In this document: piece by piece, positions 1 to 13,300 of the stretch
Position numbering within the stretch: position 1 is the first letter of the stretch
Layout: every line of letters begins with the position of its first letter
Assembly (NCBI RefSeq): GCF_022581195.2
Contig: NC_061471.1
Span: 9,176,001 to 9,240,000, forward strand
DNA from: Helicoverpa zea
Lineage: Eukaryota; Arthropoda; Insecta; Lepidoptera; Noctuidae
Length of the DNA stretch: 64,000 nt
Direction: 5' to 3'
Position numbers and translations under genes: made by a program
The notes under the pieces: model-generated
Database searches by the model: none
Seen by the model: only the letters and a program-made list of their open reading frames with translations
What the model was told of the DNA's origin: nothing

Positions 1-350
1 TCAAGTATGAGGGCGCGGGTTCGATCCCAGGTCAGGCAAGTACCAATGCAACTTTTCTAAGTCTGTATGTACTTTCTAAGTATATCTTAGACACCATTGG
101 CTGTGTTTCGGATGGCACGTTAAACTGTAGGTCCCGGCTGTCATTGAACATCCTTGGCAGTCGTTACGGGTAGTCAGAAGCCAGTAAGTCTGACACCAGT
201 CTAACCAAGGGGTATCGGGTTGCCCGGGTAACTGGGTTGAGGAGGTCAGATAGGCAGTCGCTTCTTGTAAAGCACTGGTACTCAGCTGAATCCGGTTAGA
301 CTGGAAGCCGACCCCAACATGATTGGGAAAAAGGCTCGGAGGATGATGAC
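1..350 (+). mobile_element. tRNA-derived SINE, 5' end cut off by the window edge
   Basis: The window opens inside a short interspersed element. A good RNA polymerase III B box (GGTTCGATCCC) lies at 18-28, so the missing A box should be just left of base 1. The body is richer in GC than the flank and ends in a short GATGAT tail (about 340-349). From memory the body matches an abundant lepidopteran tRNA-derived SINE, including the stretches around 100-130 (GTTTCGGATGGCACG) and 300-335. Such elements encode no protein and are copied by LINE enzymes. The long minus-strand open frame across it (76-459) has no protein character and is a by-product of the repeat. Confidence 0.8.
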
Positions 351-3300
351 GCGTTTGAATTTCAAAGAGGTTGATTTTCGGAATTTTGTGTAACTCCACA
401 TGCAGAATAATAAGTACCTGAAGATTCACATGGATTTGTAGCAACATGAAATTCAGCACACGAGTCTAAAGGACTTTATCTGGTCAAAGTTAGTTAAAGC
501 GAACTCCTGTTTACTTCAGATACGTTTCACTTTCAACTAGTTTCCTAACTTTGTAACATACACGGTTTCTGTGCTCTCGAGTCTTTCAGAGTTATCTCAT
601 TTAAAGTTCTTGTTGTTACAACTCAGATTCAGTTGCATACTAGAAATAGTATTTCCATATCTGTTGGGAGTGCTGCTACAATGAAACTGAAAATTCCTAC
701 TACGTTTCTCATAATGAAATTTTTGTTTATGATTATAGGTAAGTTTTTACCTTACCATAGAAGTTTGCTTCAAGGCGTCGAAAAGTGACCACGAAATCAA
801 GATATTAATGAGACGCATAGCTGGACCCGGTAGTGACATTACATCAAACAAGGTTAGAAGGATTGTTTACATAGAAAAATTGGAGAAGTCTCTTATAGTT
901 TGGATGATATCCAGTCGTTTTATTGCTACGCGTGGATAGACGGCGTTTGGCACAGCCCGCGTGTTTGTATGCCCTGCTAGCCAACATATTCGAATGGCGC
1001 AACGCTTCTTCCATTGCCAAAATACACCATGACCTTTAACTCTAGCGCCTAAGGTTCAAAATCGGTGAAATGCGGAAGATACGCTGGCATTTTAAGTTCA
1101 AGAGCGTGCCAAATTCGCTGAATGGGCAGCAGCTGTTGTCTTTCGATTTAATATGTATCTGCTATTATATAAACGGTGTTTATCGTATTTTGGCAATGAG
1201 GTAATATTATTATAACATTATAATGCAGAACGTTGGCCAAATGTTATGACAGCTACTTTCATGATGCAAAAAAAAATCTCCATCATGATTGGAATTTATC
1301 GTAAAGCTTCTAATAATCTTTATACGTTGCTTACATGTTTACACAAGTGATAAGCTAATCTGAAGTTTTCCACGACAAACTTTCGATGATGACGAAGTAC
1401 GAAAGGTCAGGCGTGTCTCGAGCACAGACGTGAGATATAACTCGGCTGATACTACACTAAGGGTTACGTCAAACACTGCAGTGTAAACACATGCTATCCG
1501 TGATGTTTGCGCTATAATCAGGAAAGTTGTACGCACGCATTTTGTCCGCTTATGCGAAATGTAGTACAGTCGCTAAAAAAGTTTAGTAGTCACGGACAAT
1601 TTTGTAGACACAAGTGCGCGCAATGGGTATAATCAAGGGAAAAAATGTGTAGTAACTTGAATAGTAAAAAATAGGATTTATTCAAGGATAATTAAAGAAG
1701 ATTAAACCAAACGAGAGATATAAAAAGATTTGTAAACCATTTTTAAATTTAACGTATAAATCATGTAAGTAGTACTTGTGACAAATAAAAACAAACATAA
1801 AATGCAATCAACACCTTCCACCTGTACGTTTCGCAATAAAACAAGAGACAAAAATGCACAAAAAATTCAGCTGTTGAGCCTCAATATAATAAAGCTGTAT
1901 AAATTAATATGTTTCGAGTAAAAAAGGTGCTGCAGCACCTGACAGCGCTAACGAGGTTATCACCGCAGGCACCTGGCACAGCTGAGAGTTGCTGCAGCAG
2001 CTTTTAGGTATATTACGAACATCGCGATTTATATTCATTTAAGAAAACTTTTTTTCAACGGGATATGTAAAAATGTGTCCTGTTGCTTTTAAAATCTGGA
2101 CAAATCCATTCCCGGACATAGTTATTCTGTTGTCTCTGAATATTCCTATTAAATTTTCGTGAGATTCATAGGTATGTGTTAATTTTGTGCTTAAAAAGTT
2201 ACATGAATGTGCAGTGCTCATAAACCAATCAAAATTCCGCTCACCACATTTCGACAAAAAAAAATCGATGCTCAAATTCGTAAGCAATGTGTGCGCGACT
2301 GCCTTCGCACAAGTTAACCGCACGAGTGGTATGCGAACTTGGTATAGTACAGTGCGACACAGACATAAATTGCGAGCATTTACATAATTATGCATTCGCG
2401 TATACGGCGCGTGTCGCATCATGTGTGCGAAAGTTTATGCATATGTTTTGGATGAAATTTGTGGCTGACTGTATTTCTGCATGCGTTAGTGCTGCGTTTG
2501 TAAGCTGGCTTTGCGATAAAAAAAAATCACTTGAATTATACCATATATACCATATACAACACTCACCACGATGTACGTATTAAAGGTAAATCTTGAAGTT
2601 TGAAACCCAGTGCTACACCGCGATTACGTTATACTTCGCCATTTAATCCGTTCAACGGGAATAAAATCACGAGTACCATAAACACCTTACCGAATCCCGA
2701 CAGCCTCACGTTTTTATCCAAAAAAACATTTACCTGAAACAGAAAAAGAGATTTATTTAAAACTAGAACAATTTTTCTTCTAACTTCATACTTATCACTG
2801 CATTTCTGCAGAGGCAGAATAAAGGTAAGACAGATTTCTAGCGCGAACACATATCAGAAGTTTCCAGCCACCTTAATCGCTCGAGGTTCAGACGCTTACC
2901 AACTTAGTCTGTTGTCTCCTTAACACTTACGTAAGATTAGTCGACTTACGTACAAGTTCCTTGAGAACTCGATAACGTTAACTCGATATCTATCCTCTAT
3001 AACAATGCAATAGAACGACAGTATGACGCGCGTGAATAGTTCAAATACGCAATTAAACGAACAAATATGTGATAGATAAGGCAATATGTAACGCGAGCTA
3101 TTATATGAAACCGATCGTGCGAGCAACTGGCACCGGCCGTACGATTGTTTGAACAACAATACCGAGTAATTTCCGAATGGCTTATTTTCATTGAACTTCT
3201 TTGTAATAGCAACAGTGAAGTTATTAAAGTGAAGTACGTTCTAATAAACGTTTCGATTTTGTTTGTATCATCATCGTTATGATAACTGAGCTCGATTTTC

Positions 3301-6300
3301 AGTTGTCCCCCAATCCCAGCGCAGTTTCTTACTAATTGAGGTATATTACTCCTAGCTACAGGACGTTCTACTGGGTAATCAGTATTAGCGATCGAGTAGT
3401 AGCGATCTCCATTCAAGAACCTATCCTTGTTTAGATTAGAAGATCAATTTTAATATCTTAACCTGTTACCAAAGTACGGTCTCCAAAATTAAGCTACAAA
3501 GCCTGAAATCAATTTCAGCCACCCACGGGCAGATGGCATAATCTCTTCATTTTATGGGACTTTGACGGGCGGTCAATTGGACAAAGCTAGGGGATAAGGG
3601 TTTTATTGCAACATAACAGTATCATGACTCATTCCAATCACAGGACAAGAGATATAAAATATAGGAAGAGGAAATGTATCGTCATTGTGCTTATCTTTAA
3701 CGACGAGATGTAATTTATTTCCGAGTTGTAAAAATATACATAAACTTCGAGCAGGATGCGTTGCATGTTGCATACTAGGGGAACTACTCCATAAATTCTG
3801 ATAAGTCCAAGCTTAGTAGAAATCGTTTTTTCCTGTTTAATTATACAAAAATACTAGTAGAAAGAATTACATTTAAGTCCGCGGCCATTTATTCAATGAT
3901 TTGATCCTATCACTGATAACCTAAATCAATCCTTACTGCGAGTACCCGGTTCCCAATCACGATTCTATTAAAACCTGCTTCCAATCATCCCCTTTCAACA
4001 TCTCTCCTGAACTCGATCAACTAAAACTATCAATCAACATGATAGGCCCTCCATTGGAATAAACGTGCTCTATTAAATGAAGGGCTTCCGATAGGCTGGG
4101 CCGTTATCCACTCTTAAATAGCCTCACCGCATTAATCTACGTTACCCTTCAAGTTCGCAGACCCGCGATTAAATTAGCATACACACATATTGACTTGGTA
4201 AAAGGTCTGTATATTACATTATGTATCTAAGTATTCTTTATATTATCTAATATTGTTACTTGTATGTCTGTTTGCACTACTCCCAATTCTCAATCTCCAT
4301 CTATGTCTAATTAATGTTTCAATAAAAATATGTCTTCCAAATCACCTTCTATTTCTCCAATCTCGAAAACATGTCTTACTAGTTACATGTCAATTTCATA
4401 CCGACTTGTTTCTCTAGCGATATCAAAATAACGTGTCCAATCTCATGAAATAAATAAAGATAGACATGGAACATCACAAGTCATATTTAAGCTTCATATC
4501 AAATGACTAGAAGGTGTATTAATCTTTGAAAGTGCTCTCACGTCATCTCACCCTGACACCTTGCTGAGAAAATTCATGTCAACTGTACCATCCACTCAAG
4601 AAGATATTAACTCACCTAAAACAAAAACTATTATGATGAACTTGTGGTCCTAACATTTTGTAAAAGATTGGTTGCCTTGTTTTGCCTCAGATCATAATGA
4701 AACCTTCCATTATTATTCCTCTACCTCGAATTTAAAACTGTCTCAAATATTTATTAACTTCGTTATCTTGTAGCTTCTAGTCTAGTAGTCTGAGCTTCTA
4801 GTCTAGATTTAGAATACCGGTATCAGAAAATAAGACCTATATTAGGAGACAGTCGAATCATGTGAAATAATATTCACATAGCTAGCTGGCCTTTGTTGCG
4901 GAATAGCTGATGAAGAGTGAAAAGTGTTTGAGTCATGAAACCCTTGGATTCTACTGTCAAAGACACGTACAACGTAGAAACTTGGCAGCTTGTTTACCTA
5001 AATGAATTCATTTGGGTGTTAAAATTTTGACGGGCACGCTAATTGCTTTGGCACCGCATATAATTAGTGCCCTAGATGTTATTACAGCATAAAATTATAT
5101 TTTAGTCATTTTGGCTAGTCTACATATAAGAATTGGTGACAAAGAACTACAAAAGCTCTTAGAAATTCTAGAAATAAAGGTCTAATCTAATAGACTAAAC
5201 TAGTCTGATCAAATTACTGAAGGTTAGTACTAACAATTGAGATCCAATAAAATTACATTGTTAACCTAATAGAGATAACATAAAAGAAAAAGGTAAAATC
5301 TCTCCATACATTTCACAAATAAGTCAACTTGTTCCATCTGATAAGATCGACAGCTCTGAGCATCGTTTCGATCAGAGCTTGATCTCCAAAACGTTTATAT
5401 GAAAGGGCACTCAGCGAAGAAACCGTTCGTTAAGGATTTAGTATCATCATGTGACAAATTGGGCGTGTTGAAGAGTTTTATATTCTTTCGTGCGTCCTTA
5501 CTTATTTATATCCTCGTAATAAATTGTGACGTTGTCAAAAGTTATTCTTTCAACGCTGTGGGTTCAAGTTACATTCTGTGTTTTATTACCTTTTTCGCTT
5601 TTTTAGTTTATGGTCCTATTTTTATCAGGTTAGCATAAGGAATGAGCAGTAATATTTGAGTTCTGTGATTTTTATGTACAGATTATATGGCTTTGTGGCA
5701 TTTCAGTTTAGAAGTTGACCTTTGACTAGAGACTAGTTATATAATACGAGACCTTTATGTGGACTTCAAACGACATTCAGTCTATTTAATGTGAAATATA
5801 AATTTTAATGAGGTCTAAATGTGTTTGATTTTCATTTCTCAGTGATCAATTAGAAAACCAATTAAAATATCAAAAGTTCTAAACTATTCTAATAGCACTA
5901 AACTAATATAAACCTTACTACTAGATAACATACAGTGTTGCATAAAACTAAACAATAAAACCAAAGACGCAAACAAAAGCTACAAAGAAGTTTAGCAATC
6001 AAACCAGAAAACAGGCTACACTGTTGCAAATGAAGTAAAGCCAAACACGGCAACAATGAGAAGCCAGAGAGGACCGAGCCGAAAACTGCTTCCAAACTTG
6101 GCCACGCCAAGCAAACCGAGGGCTTTAACGTGAAAGCTCTGACTTGGCAACTCTGCCAAGTTGAATTAATTTATTCTTGGAGAGACGCGTGTAACTTTGA
6201 AGTGGCTTCGCCGTTCCTACAATTCATCAGAAACGAGATAACACGGACTTTGTGTCAAACCGCAACCGAAACTTGAGGATCCAAAATTTAATTTAACAAT

Positions 6301-6614
6301 GCTGGGGTCCTTAGTAATTATGGCGAATTTAAAACCATCTTTCCTTTGATGGCAGTTCATTTAGACACAAATGAAATCTGCCAATTACTGTGGATTGGTA
6401 AAGTATATGTATGCGCCAGTTATATCCTAATCCACATATTACATAAGTATATTTACCTACATCAGAATGTTAAGTACAAACACCAGCTCAAAGGCACGTA
6501 CCAGCTAAGCCAACACATAATAATCAAACAAACAGCATCATTAGAACACCGAACATGTGCGTCCTCCGGTTGATTAAAACGTAAATACATATTTAAGCAG
6601 CACGTGGGTATGCG
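351..6614. other. AT-rich non-coding stretch, no gene recognised
   Basis: Only short open frames without recognisable domains occur here, on both strands. Small structures seen are a perfect 16-bp palindrome at 1925-1940, a stretch at about 2230-2530 with GCG-rich words bounded by two A-runs, and a 7-bp-arm hairpin (GCTCTGA/TCAGAGC) near 5351-5376. I see no splice-bounded exon I would defend, no RNA gene and no complete transposon. Confidence 0.5.
1925..1940. repeat. 16-bp perfect palindrome AGGTGCTGCAGCACCT
   Basis: Both 8-bp arms match exactly with no spacer. It lies in a local GC-richer patch (about 1925-2005) that repeats CTGCAGCA and GGCACCTGGCAC words. The palindrome contains a PstI-type CTGCAG core. 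Function unknown; it could be a protein-binding site or chance. Confidence 0.5.
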
Positions 6615-7257
6615 ACCTTCAGGTCTACCGGTGCCCTTAAAAGATCGCCTTTGTCTTTACGCATGATTGGCTTCAATCCAATGATCTTTAATGCCTTCAT
6701 TTGTTCCTAATACTTAAGCTTTGTTCTAACGTTAATTTGGAAGTCCTTGTTAAATTACATTAAGTAGCGGAAATAGTGTTTTTTTAGGAAGGCCTTTAGG
6801 GCAAACCTTATCATACATTCAGACGGTTGTCAGTGTTTAACCTTCGAAGGGCTACGGATGCCCTTAAAGGATTGCCTTTGTCTTCACGCACGATCGCATT
6901 CAATCCAATGATATGTGCCACATTTACGCCTGATCAGAATACTGTTATTTTTGTTGGGTATAAGATTGAATTATAATACCGGACGGATTAAAATCTTTGT
7001 GTTAAAGAAGTCGATATGAAACTTTGGCATGTTATGGGGGTTATAACATAGTAGTTCAAATTACGAAGTCAAAGACCTTAACTGATTCAAGCATTCACCC
7101 AAGTCATACGCAAGAGCCAAGGCTAATTATGGTGCAAACACCTCGCATCGAAATCAAAAGGTGTTACGACCCTCACTCATTATTCTATCACGAACTTACC
7201 TGACCTTCACAGGGCTACCAGCGCCCTTTAAAACATCGTCTTTGTCTTCATGCACGA
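6615..7257. repeat. Three diverged direct copies of a ~70-bp motif
   Basis: Copies start near 6615, 6840 and 7203, all on the same strand, at intervals of about 225 and 363 bp. They share the order CCTTC, GGCTAC-like, GCCCTT, AAA, ATCGCCTTTGTCTT and CACGCA, and the first two also share TTCAATCCAATGAT. Similarity is clear but imperfect, so the copies are old. The sequence between them is unrelated by eye. They may be remnants of one repeat family inserted or duplicated locally. I do not recognise a coding frame common to all three. Confidence 0.6.
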
Positions 7258-9122
7258 ATAAATCTGATTCCCTTTTCATTTGTATTTATTCGGAATTCGG
7301 CTATTTGGGTACCGACCATTTGACATTGGCCTTAAATTGGAAATTATCAATTAGAATTCCAATTCCAAGGATCTGTGCTTACTTATTCGTTATGTATTTA
7401 TTTTATTACATTATTGGGAGTTAAATACAAAATTCTATCTGTTTATTCATGCTTTACGTTACCATGCAAAGGCTCTTCTTGTATGTCTGATAGCATTGAC
7501 GTTTCTCCATTTCGCCTTACATTCATATTAAGTTTAGCATGTCTTCAAACGTAACTACTACGCTCCTTTTATAGCTACCTACATTTAAAAAGCGGGAAAT
7601 CTATAAACCCATCCTGTCGTAAAGCCGGCCTAGACTATTTTACGACAAATAAAGCTCAAAGCTTCTAACTACGGTGAGGTACGGTAGGATAATGTACTGT
7701 AGGCACGTCAGATTGGATAACTGGGCTACGGCCACCGAATTAGCTACGCGCATGATTGCCCAATATGTTGCCAGCCTAATAGAGGCACTTCGTTATGAGA
7801 CCGAAGCTGGGTATGATACCACAGTACTAGTGCATATATTCATAGCTGATTTTGAGATGAAAGAAAGAACAGTCCTTAAAAAGATGAAACAATAGTCCTT
7901 AACGATGTCAATCATGAATACGTACCATCTAAGCTTGTTTGTGAAAAGAGCAATGGAATTGAACATTGAAAAAGAAGAAACATCTGAATTAAATTGGATT
8001 AAAGAAGCCTACAGATATGTAATTTGGCCAAAGTCGAATAAAATTCGTATTCTGTTTTCCAAAGTTGATTTATTTTGGGGTTTTTGTGCGTCTCTCGGGA
8101 CTTCAAATTAACATAGAAAGAAGCCTTGTTGAAAGAATATTAAAATTGATGTTGCCAGCAGTGAGTAATGAAATAAAGTTAGTAATCAAATAACTTCGCT
8201 GTCATATTGGACATTAATATTATTAAACAGATAAAGCTCGGCTGGGAGGCGAGAAAAACTTTTACTGTCTTTGAATTATTCACAAGAGATAAAATTCGAT
8301 TTATGAAGGATGAATATTGAAGAATGAATTGCGTTATAAAATCTTTTTTCAAATAAAGGTTAGCTAATTTATAATTTGCACTAATATTTTTGTATTTTTC
8401 ATCAACCGTGATTCAGAAGCATAAAGACCGATATGTTCAGTTTCAAATACATATAGGGTGTCGAAAATATTTCATATAGTTTTTAAATATACGACTTAAA
8501 ATCATCAGTGCTTAGTTACTTAGATCATGTAAGAACTATAATACCGCTTACATAGGAAACATAAGACCTTACGGCGTCCATATTAATTCTGTCAGCCATT
8601 ATGGCGAAGACGATGGCTCCCGAGCGAAATGTGAAGGCAATACCATCGTAAAAGTGCCAATGAAGGTCCACAGGTTATATGCACTTAACTGATTATATGT
8701 ATTGGTCTATTATAAGCGGTGACGTCTTAGACAAAGGTGCTGGAGATGATTTTCTTAGGCAAGTTTCAGTTCAGTTTGTTTGGTAATTGTGTAGTTAGGA
8801 ACCGAGCTATAAAGATGCAAGTATCCGACCGAATGCAACCAAGACCGACCGAGGATAATGATAAATAAGATATATTTCATAATATTTATCGACTAAAATA
8901 TAACAATAAACCACAATTCTTCTAAGCCACTTTGTTTAGTCTGCTCCAAAGATACATTCATGGCCAAAATCTACTAAACCCACAGCAACTTCCAAACCAT
9001 CTCAAATATTACACAACAAAGGCAAATAGAAAGAATAAAAGTGGCAAAAGTTCCACACAAAAACAAAGAAGTTATTAATACAGCCTAATTCTGTCACTGA
9101 GACAAGACGTATGAGTCGTGAA
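7258..9122. other. Non-coding stretch
   Basis: The longest frames (7674-7895 and 7905-8111, plus strand) lie close together but show no domain, no convincing start context and no splice sites that would join them. No repeat or RNA gene was recognised. Confidence 0.45.
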
Positions 9123-9308
9123 TCCTACTTATATTACAAATGTGAAAGTTTGTGAGAATGTATGGATGTATGTTTGTTATTCAATCACGCAAAAACGGCT
9201 GGACCGATTTGATTGAAACTTGGTATGTAGATAGGTGATACCCTGGATTAACACATAGGCTACGTTTTATCAACACACCACGCGGGCGAAGCCGCTGGCG
9301 GAAGCTAG
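9123..9308 (+). mobile_element. Non-autonomous Helitron-like element (Lep1-like), copy 1
   Basis: This 186-bp unit begins TCCTAC and ends GGAAGCTAG, with an A immediately before and a T immediately after. That is the insertion pattern known for Helitrons (5'-TC, 3'-CTRR, inserted between A and T, no target duplication). A GC-rich hairpin-capable segment (GCGGGCGAAGCCGC) lies just upstream of the CTAG end, as expected for a Helitron terminator. It has no coding capacity, so it would need a Rep/helicase from another element. A copy differing at about 4 of 186 positions lies on the opposite strand at 56669-56854. The Lep1-type naming is from memory of lepidopteran Helitron families. Confidence 0.75.
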
Positions 9309-10162
9309 TACGTATTAAAGTAAACGATACTTCCTAGGCACAGAAATAGACTTGCGTACGTGTGTTCGAAATATTTATTAGTTTCTCGACACTGCAGTCC
9401 ACGGTTATAGTGAACGATTTCCTTAAACATCTTGAATTATACGCTGGAGTGTTGCGATAGTTAAGCTCCTGTTAAGCCGGCTTTAGATGGAATACTTTAG
9501 TATTATACATTTAAAGCCCTTCTTGTTAGAGAACGTTTGACTTGATTTCAAAATATTCATAAAATCCTCTTTTTACCCGCCTAACCTAATGACTGACAAA
9601 ATGTTAGTTCATATTACGGCTGCCTACACATTTGACTCACTCGGTCTAGTCTAAAATTGTTTTTTCTATTAAGTGTCAGCATCAAGAGGTGGGTTATGCT
9701 ATATCAAAAATTACTTTAATTCTCAAACCCGCGAACCCTTCATTACTTGGCCCAACTTTACGCAGCCTGCATCTACTCAAAGCAATGATAAACATTCTTG
9801 CAGACACGTAAACATTCTATGTACGGAACTCGCAAGGAATGGAGGTACGCATTTAGATTTAATTACAAGAACCCTGTTTACGCTGGAGCCACCTAATTTG
9901 AATAGAAATTCCTATTTCCTTGACTTTAGACAGTATTGTTTGTTTAAAGCCGTTATGGCGTTAGCTTAGGACTTCGTAATAGCCGCAAATGATACTACAA
10001 TTGTTTCATTCGGGACTTCTGTTTGCGGTGCCAGAATAATTTGAACAGTTAATCTTATGAATTGAGGTGATATAGCTTTATAATCTGGGATATACATTTA
10101 TCCAGACTTCTTCTGTCTAACCTTTTCTCAACCATGTAGCGGCAGTGTTTCGCATACATATA
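9309..10162. other. Non-coding stretch
   Basis: A 98-codon plus-strand frame (9673-9969) begins at a GTG directly after a stop and has no recognised domain or clear splice context. I treat it as chance. Nothing else was recognised. Confidence 0.4.
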
Positions 10163-10348
10163 GGTATTAATCGTCTATCACGTTGTTGCTGGGGAGTTTA
10201 TTGCGCCACTTCTTCTTCCCAGCAAAAACACATAGTAAGTGGTCAAGGGTGGGCGTTTTGGAGGCTGTCTTATGTAAATTCCTGTCATTCAAAAAGTGCT
10301 GTCTTGCAGCCAAGTTTGAATAAATGATTTTTGATTGATTGATTGATC
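10163..10348 (+). mobile_element. Solo 3' end of a jockey-group LINE
   Basis: This segment aligns well with the 3' untranslated region of the LINE copy at 48856-49859. Both have TGTTGCTGGG, then a CTTCTTC run with CCAGC, then GTGGT, then GGGCGTTTTGG, then GCTGTC, and finally AATAAATGATTTT. The tail here is a TTGA tandem repeat (10331-10348), against TTTGAC units in the other copy. It is therefore a severely 5'-truncated insertion keeping only non-coding sequence. The left boundary is approximate, because homology fades around 10160. Confidence 0.75.
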
Positions 10349-13300
10349 GTCACCCATCCACGCATAGCCCGCGCCAAGCGTTGCTTGACCATCAGAACGA
10401 TAGACTCGTACGGCTGTAAAATATCCAAGAGCTCGTCATATAGGCACATCTTAGACCCTAAAAAATACACGATAAAAAACATAAAGCAGTGTCAGAAGAC
10501 AGAAGATTCCTAACACATAAGCCAAAGGACTCAAGAACAGCAGTCTTAAATTCGTCACAGACCACACACCATGCTCCCTCACCCACCATAGAAAGAACAA
10601 CATCACCTCTCACAGCTCCATAGACCATTAGTTCCCAACAATTAACCGATAACACTCAGTTGATTGATTCCCTGGCACAACAAAGACTGCGTTCACGCCA
10701 TCGCGATAACCCCACATGCTTGAGTTATCTCGCGTATAATTATACTGACTTATGAGTCCGGGAGACTCCACTTATGTAAGTTTATCTGAGAGAATGTTAT
10801 TTGTTATTGATGCTTGTTTTCGCTTTTGACCATGTGCGTCACGTATGGAATTTGCAGATTGTTTATTACAAAATTAAGCTAAAGCGAAAAAAGTCATGGT
10901 AGTTACTTACAAGAATTTATAAAGTAGAAGTAGAGGAAGAAGTATGAAATGCGCTGTATGTTTGACGTCACTCAACCTAAAAGCAACAGAGTAAATAGCA
11001 CACATAATTCTGCACTAAAATGTACCTCAAAGACACCTGGGGTACGAAGTAAGGTTTGCTCTAACCGTGAGGCACTTTTATACGACTCAAAACTAAGACG
11101 GTCAGGAATGTAAGCAGCTTAAGTTCTTTTCAGAATAAGATGGGAGAAAACTTTTAAGAGAAAAATATAGGTAAAATATATTTACAGAATGGCAACCAAT
11201 TACTCTTCAAATAAGTTCAGTTTTATAGCAGCACATTGACAAAACTAAGGTCACATAATATTGTGCAAAAAACAATCCGTTTTATTTCAATAAAGTTTCA
11301 AAGAATTGAATAAAACAATGGTATTTTTATTTTGCAGCCAGACGTGCAAAACTGAATGACCGAACCTGATTGATGAGTGCTCATTCAATATATATTGCTA
11401 TAAAGAATTGAATGAATGAACCGTTGCCAAATTAAAAAAAAAAACTATGATGCAGGATTGGAACGGGCCATGAACAATTACGAATAAAATAAATAAGAAA
11501 ATATTTTCAATTTCCGAAGTGAAACACAAAAATGTTTTGAAGTTGTATCGCTTTTGAAACTGTCGCCGTCGGCGTTCAATTTGTATTTTCGATATTTGTA
11601 ACTGGCAAGTTTATTCGGTTCAAAATTCGGTCGTCGACAGTATATGCTTCTGATACACCATACTCACACACACTCACAAAAGCTGTCCAAATGAAAACCG
11701 AAACTCGATTCACTCCAAATAATTGATTCACTACAAAAACAAACATCAATCAAACGAAATAGTAAATCGGAAGCAAGCCCATTATCTTCAATGAGCAACT
11801 CAAACTATTCATAGGATCCCATAGTCATCGCCTGTATTAGATTCCCAAACAAAAAGCTAAATAAAGTTAAATCGATAGCCTAGTTTTAGTTAAACGCCTT
11901 CACCTACAAATGTGGGCTTCATTCATTGTTTGTGTTTATTGTCATGGCGTTAGCATGGTAAACGTAATTCTGATGGGGTCCATGTTATTTACGTTGACTT
12001 GGAGTCAAAACCGTGTGTTGGGTTAGTTGTTAATCATAACATTATGTTCCGCCCACGATTCTAGGAAAGGGTAGTGCTGTCATGCACAGAGTTAGTGGTT
12101 TTAGAATCATACCACAAACGAGGTTCATTGTGGCAACGAGATACGTCAATGCATAAAGAGTAAAGAGCAACGTTATAGGTATATATTTAGAACAATTCTT
12201 CACAGAAAAAGCCTAATTCAAGCCAAAAAACTTTTCGTCCAAATAAGAGCCAAACTCTAGAAGAAAAATAATGTTTAATTTCTTTCTAGAAAGCTGCACT
12301 ATCCAAAATCTATTAGAATGTTGGACTGGTTCCAACTCACCCCGTAGTTAGTGACAGCTTATCGAACGCTAGTCGCGAAACAAAACTGGTTCAGGGTTAT
12401 TGGGACAGTCGAAAGATAAATTGGCATGACACAAAACATCTTTTACCTTCAAGGTTTATCTTAGTAGAACAACAATGGAAAGCAAAGAAAAACTTATGGA
12501 GTCCTTTGTTTGCAATGCCAACTTTGAAGAATTTTCAGATATGAAGATATTTTCAATTCTTCGGCTGTATATGAGAACATGAAAAAAAAACGCAAGCAAA
12601 GGCAAAATCTGCATACACACAAGATCGCTGATCTGATACACACGATAAACTGCTCGGGAACTTGGCATCAAAGTAATAGCACCCACACAACGCCAAAGCT
12701 CTTTAGATGCACTTGAAACAAACATTAAATGCAAGACCTGTGCTACCAAGAATGCAAAACTCATTTGGACTTCACTTAAACGATTATTGCATATCGCTTA
12801 CGTCCCAGAGAGTAACTAAATGTCCATTACAGGGATTTTTGCTCGTAAAGGCCTCCCAGAGAGCTAATCTTGGGAACTTGGACTTTATAGCGATAAGCCA
12901 ATGGGTTGAAAAAGGGCAATGGTGTAGAAACTTCCACTAGGTAAACTCTGTGTATTTCTGCGACGATTGAACATAAAAAGTGGGTTGCATAATATACATT
13001 TAAACTTTACAGAATACTTTGTAACAGTAGAACAGATGTTAATCCTCGGAAATACATAAATCTTTCTACTGAAAGACTCTAATGGAAGATACAATGTAAG
13101 AAATAAAGAATTATTTCCTGCATAAAATTGCAGAGCAATTATCTGGTTTCGCTTCGAAACTGCTCGGGAAGACGGCAATTATTCCATGCAAAGCACTGGC
13201 TAAGATGAAACGGTTCCCTCTATAATGGATGCAAAACCCGCTCAAACAATGTTCCAGATTCCAATTTCAAATTGAGATTAATGGTCAACAGTATGTTGCA

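Noticed and set aside
76..459. 127-codon minus-strand frame at the left edge
   Set aside because: It overlaps a tRNA-derived SINE on the plus strand and runs into unique flank, with no protein features.
2039..2583. Overlapping frames on both strands up to 127 codons, with A-runs at both sides, considered as a MITE or gene
   Set aside because: The A-runs are direct rather than inverted, no target duplication is visible, and the frames lack domains.
5343..5382. Hairpin considered as a microRNA precursor
   Set aside because: The arms pair over only about 7 bp with a large loop, too short for a precursor.
12650..13180. Repeated AAACTGCTCGGGAA word suggesting a duplicated exon (both read PSSRAV on the minus strand)
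   Set aside because: Similarity does not extend beyond about 14 bases, so it is probably chance.
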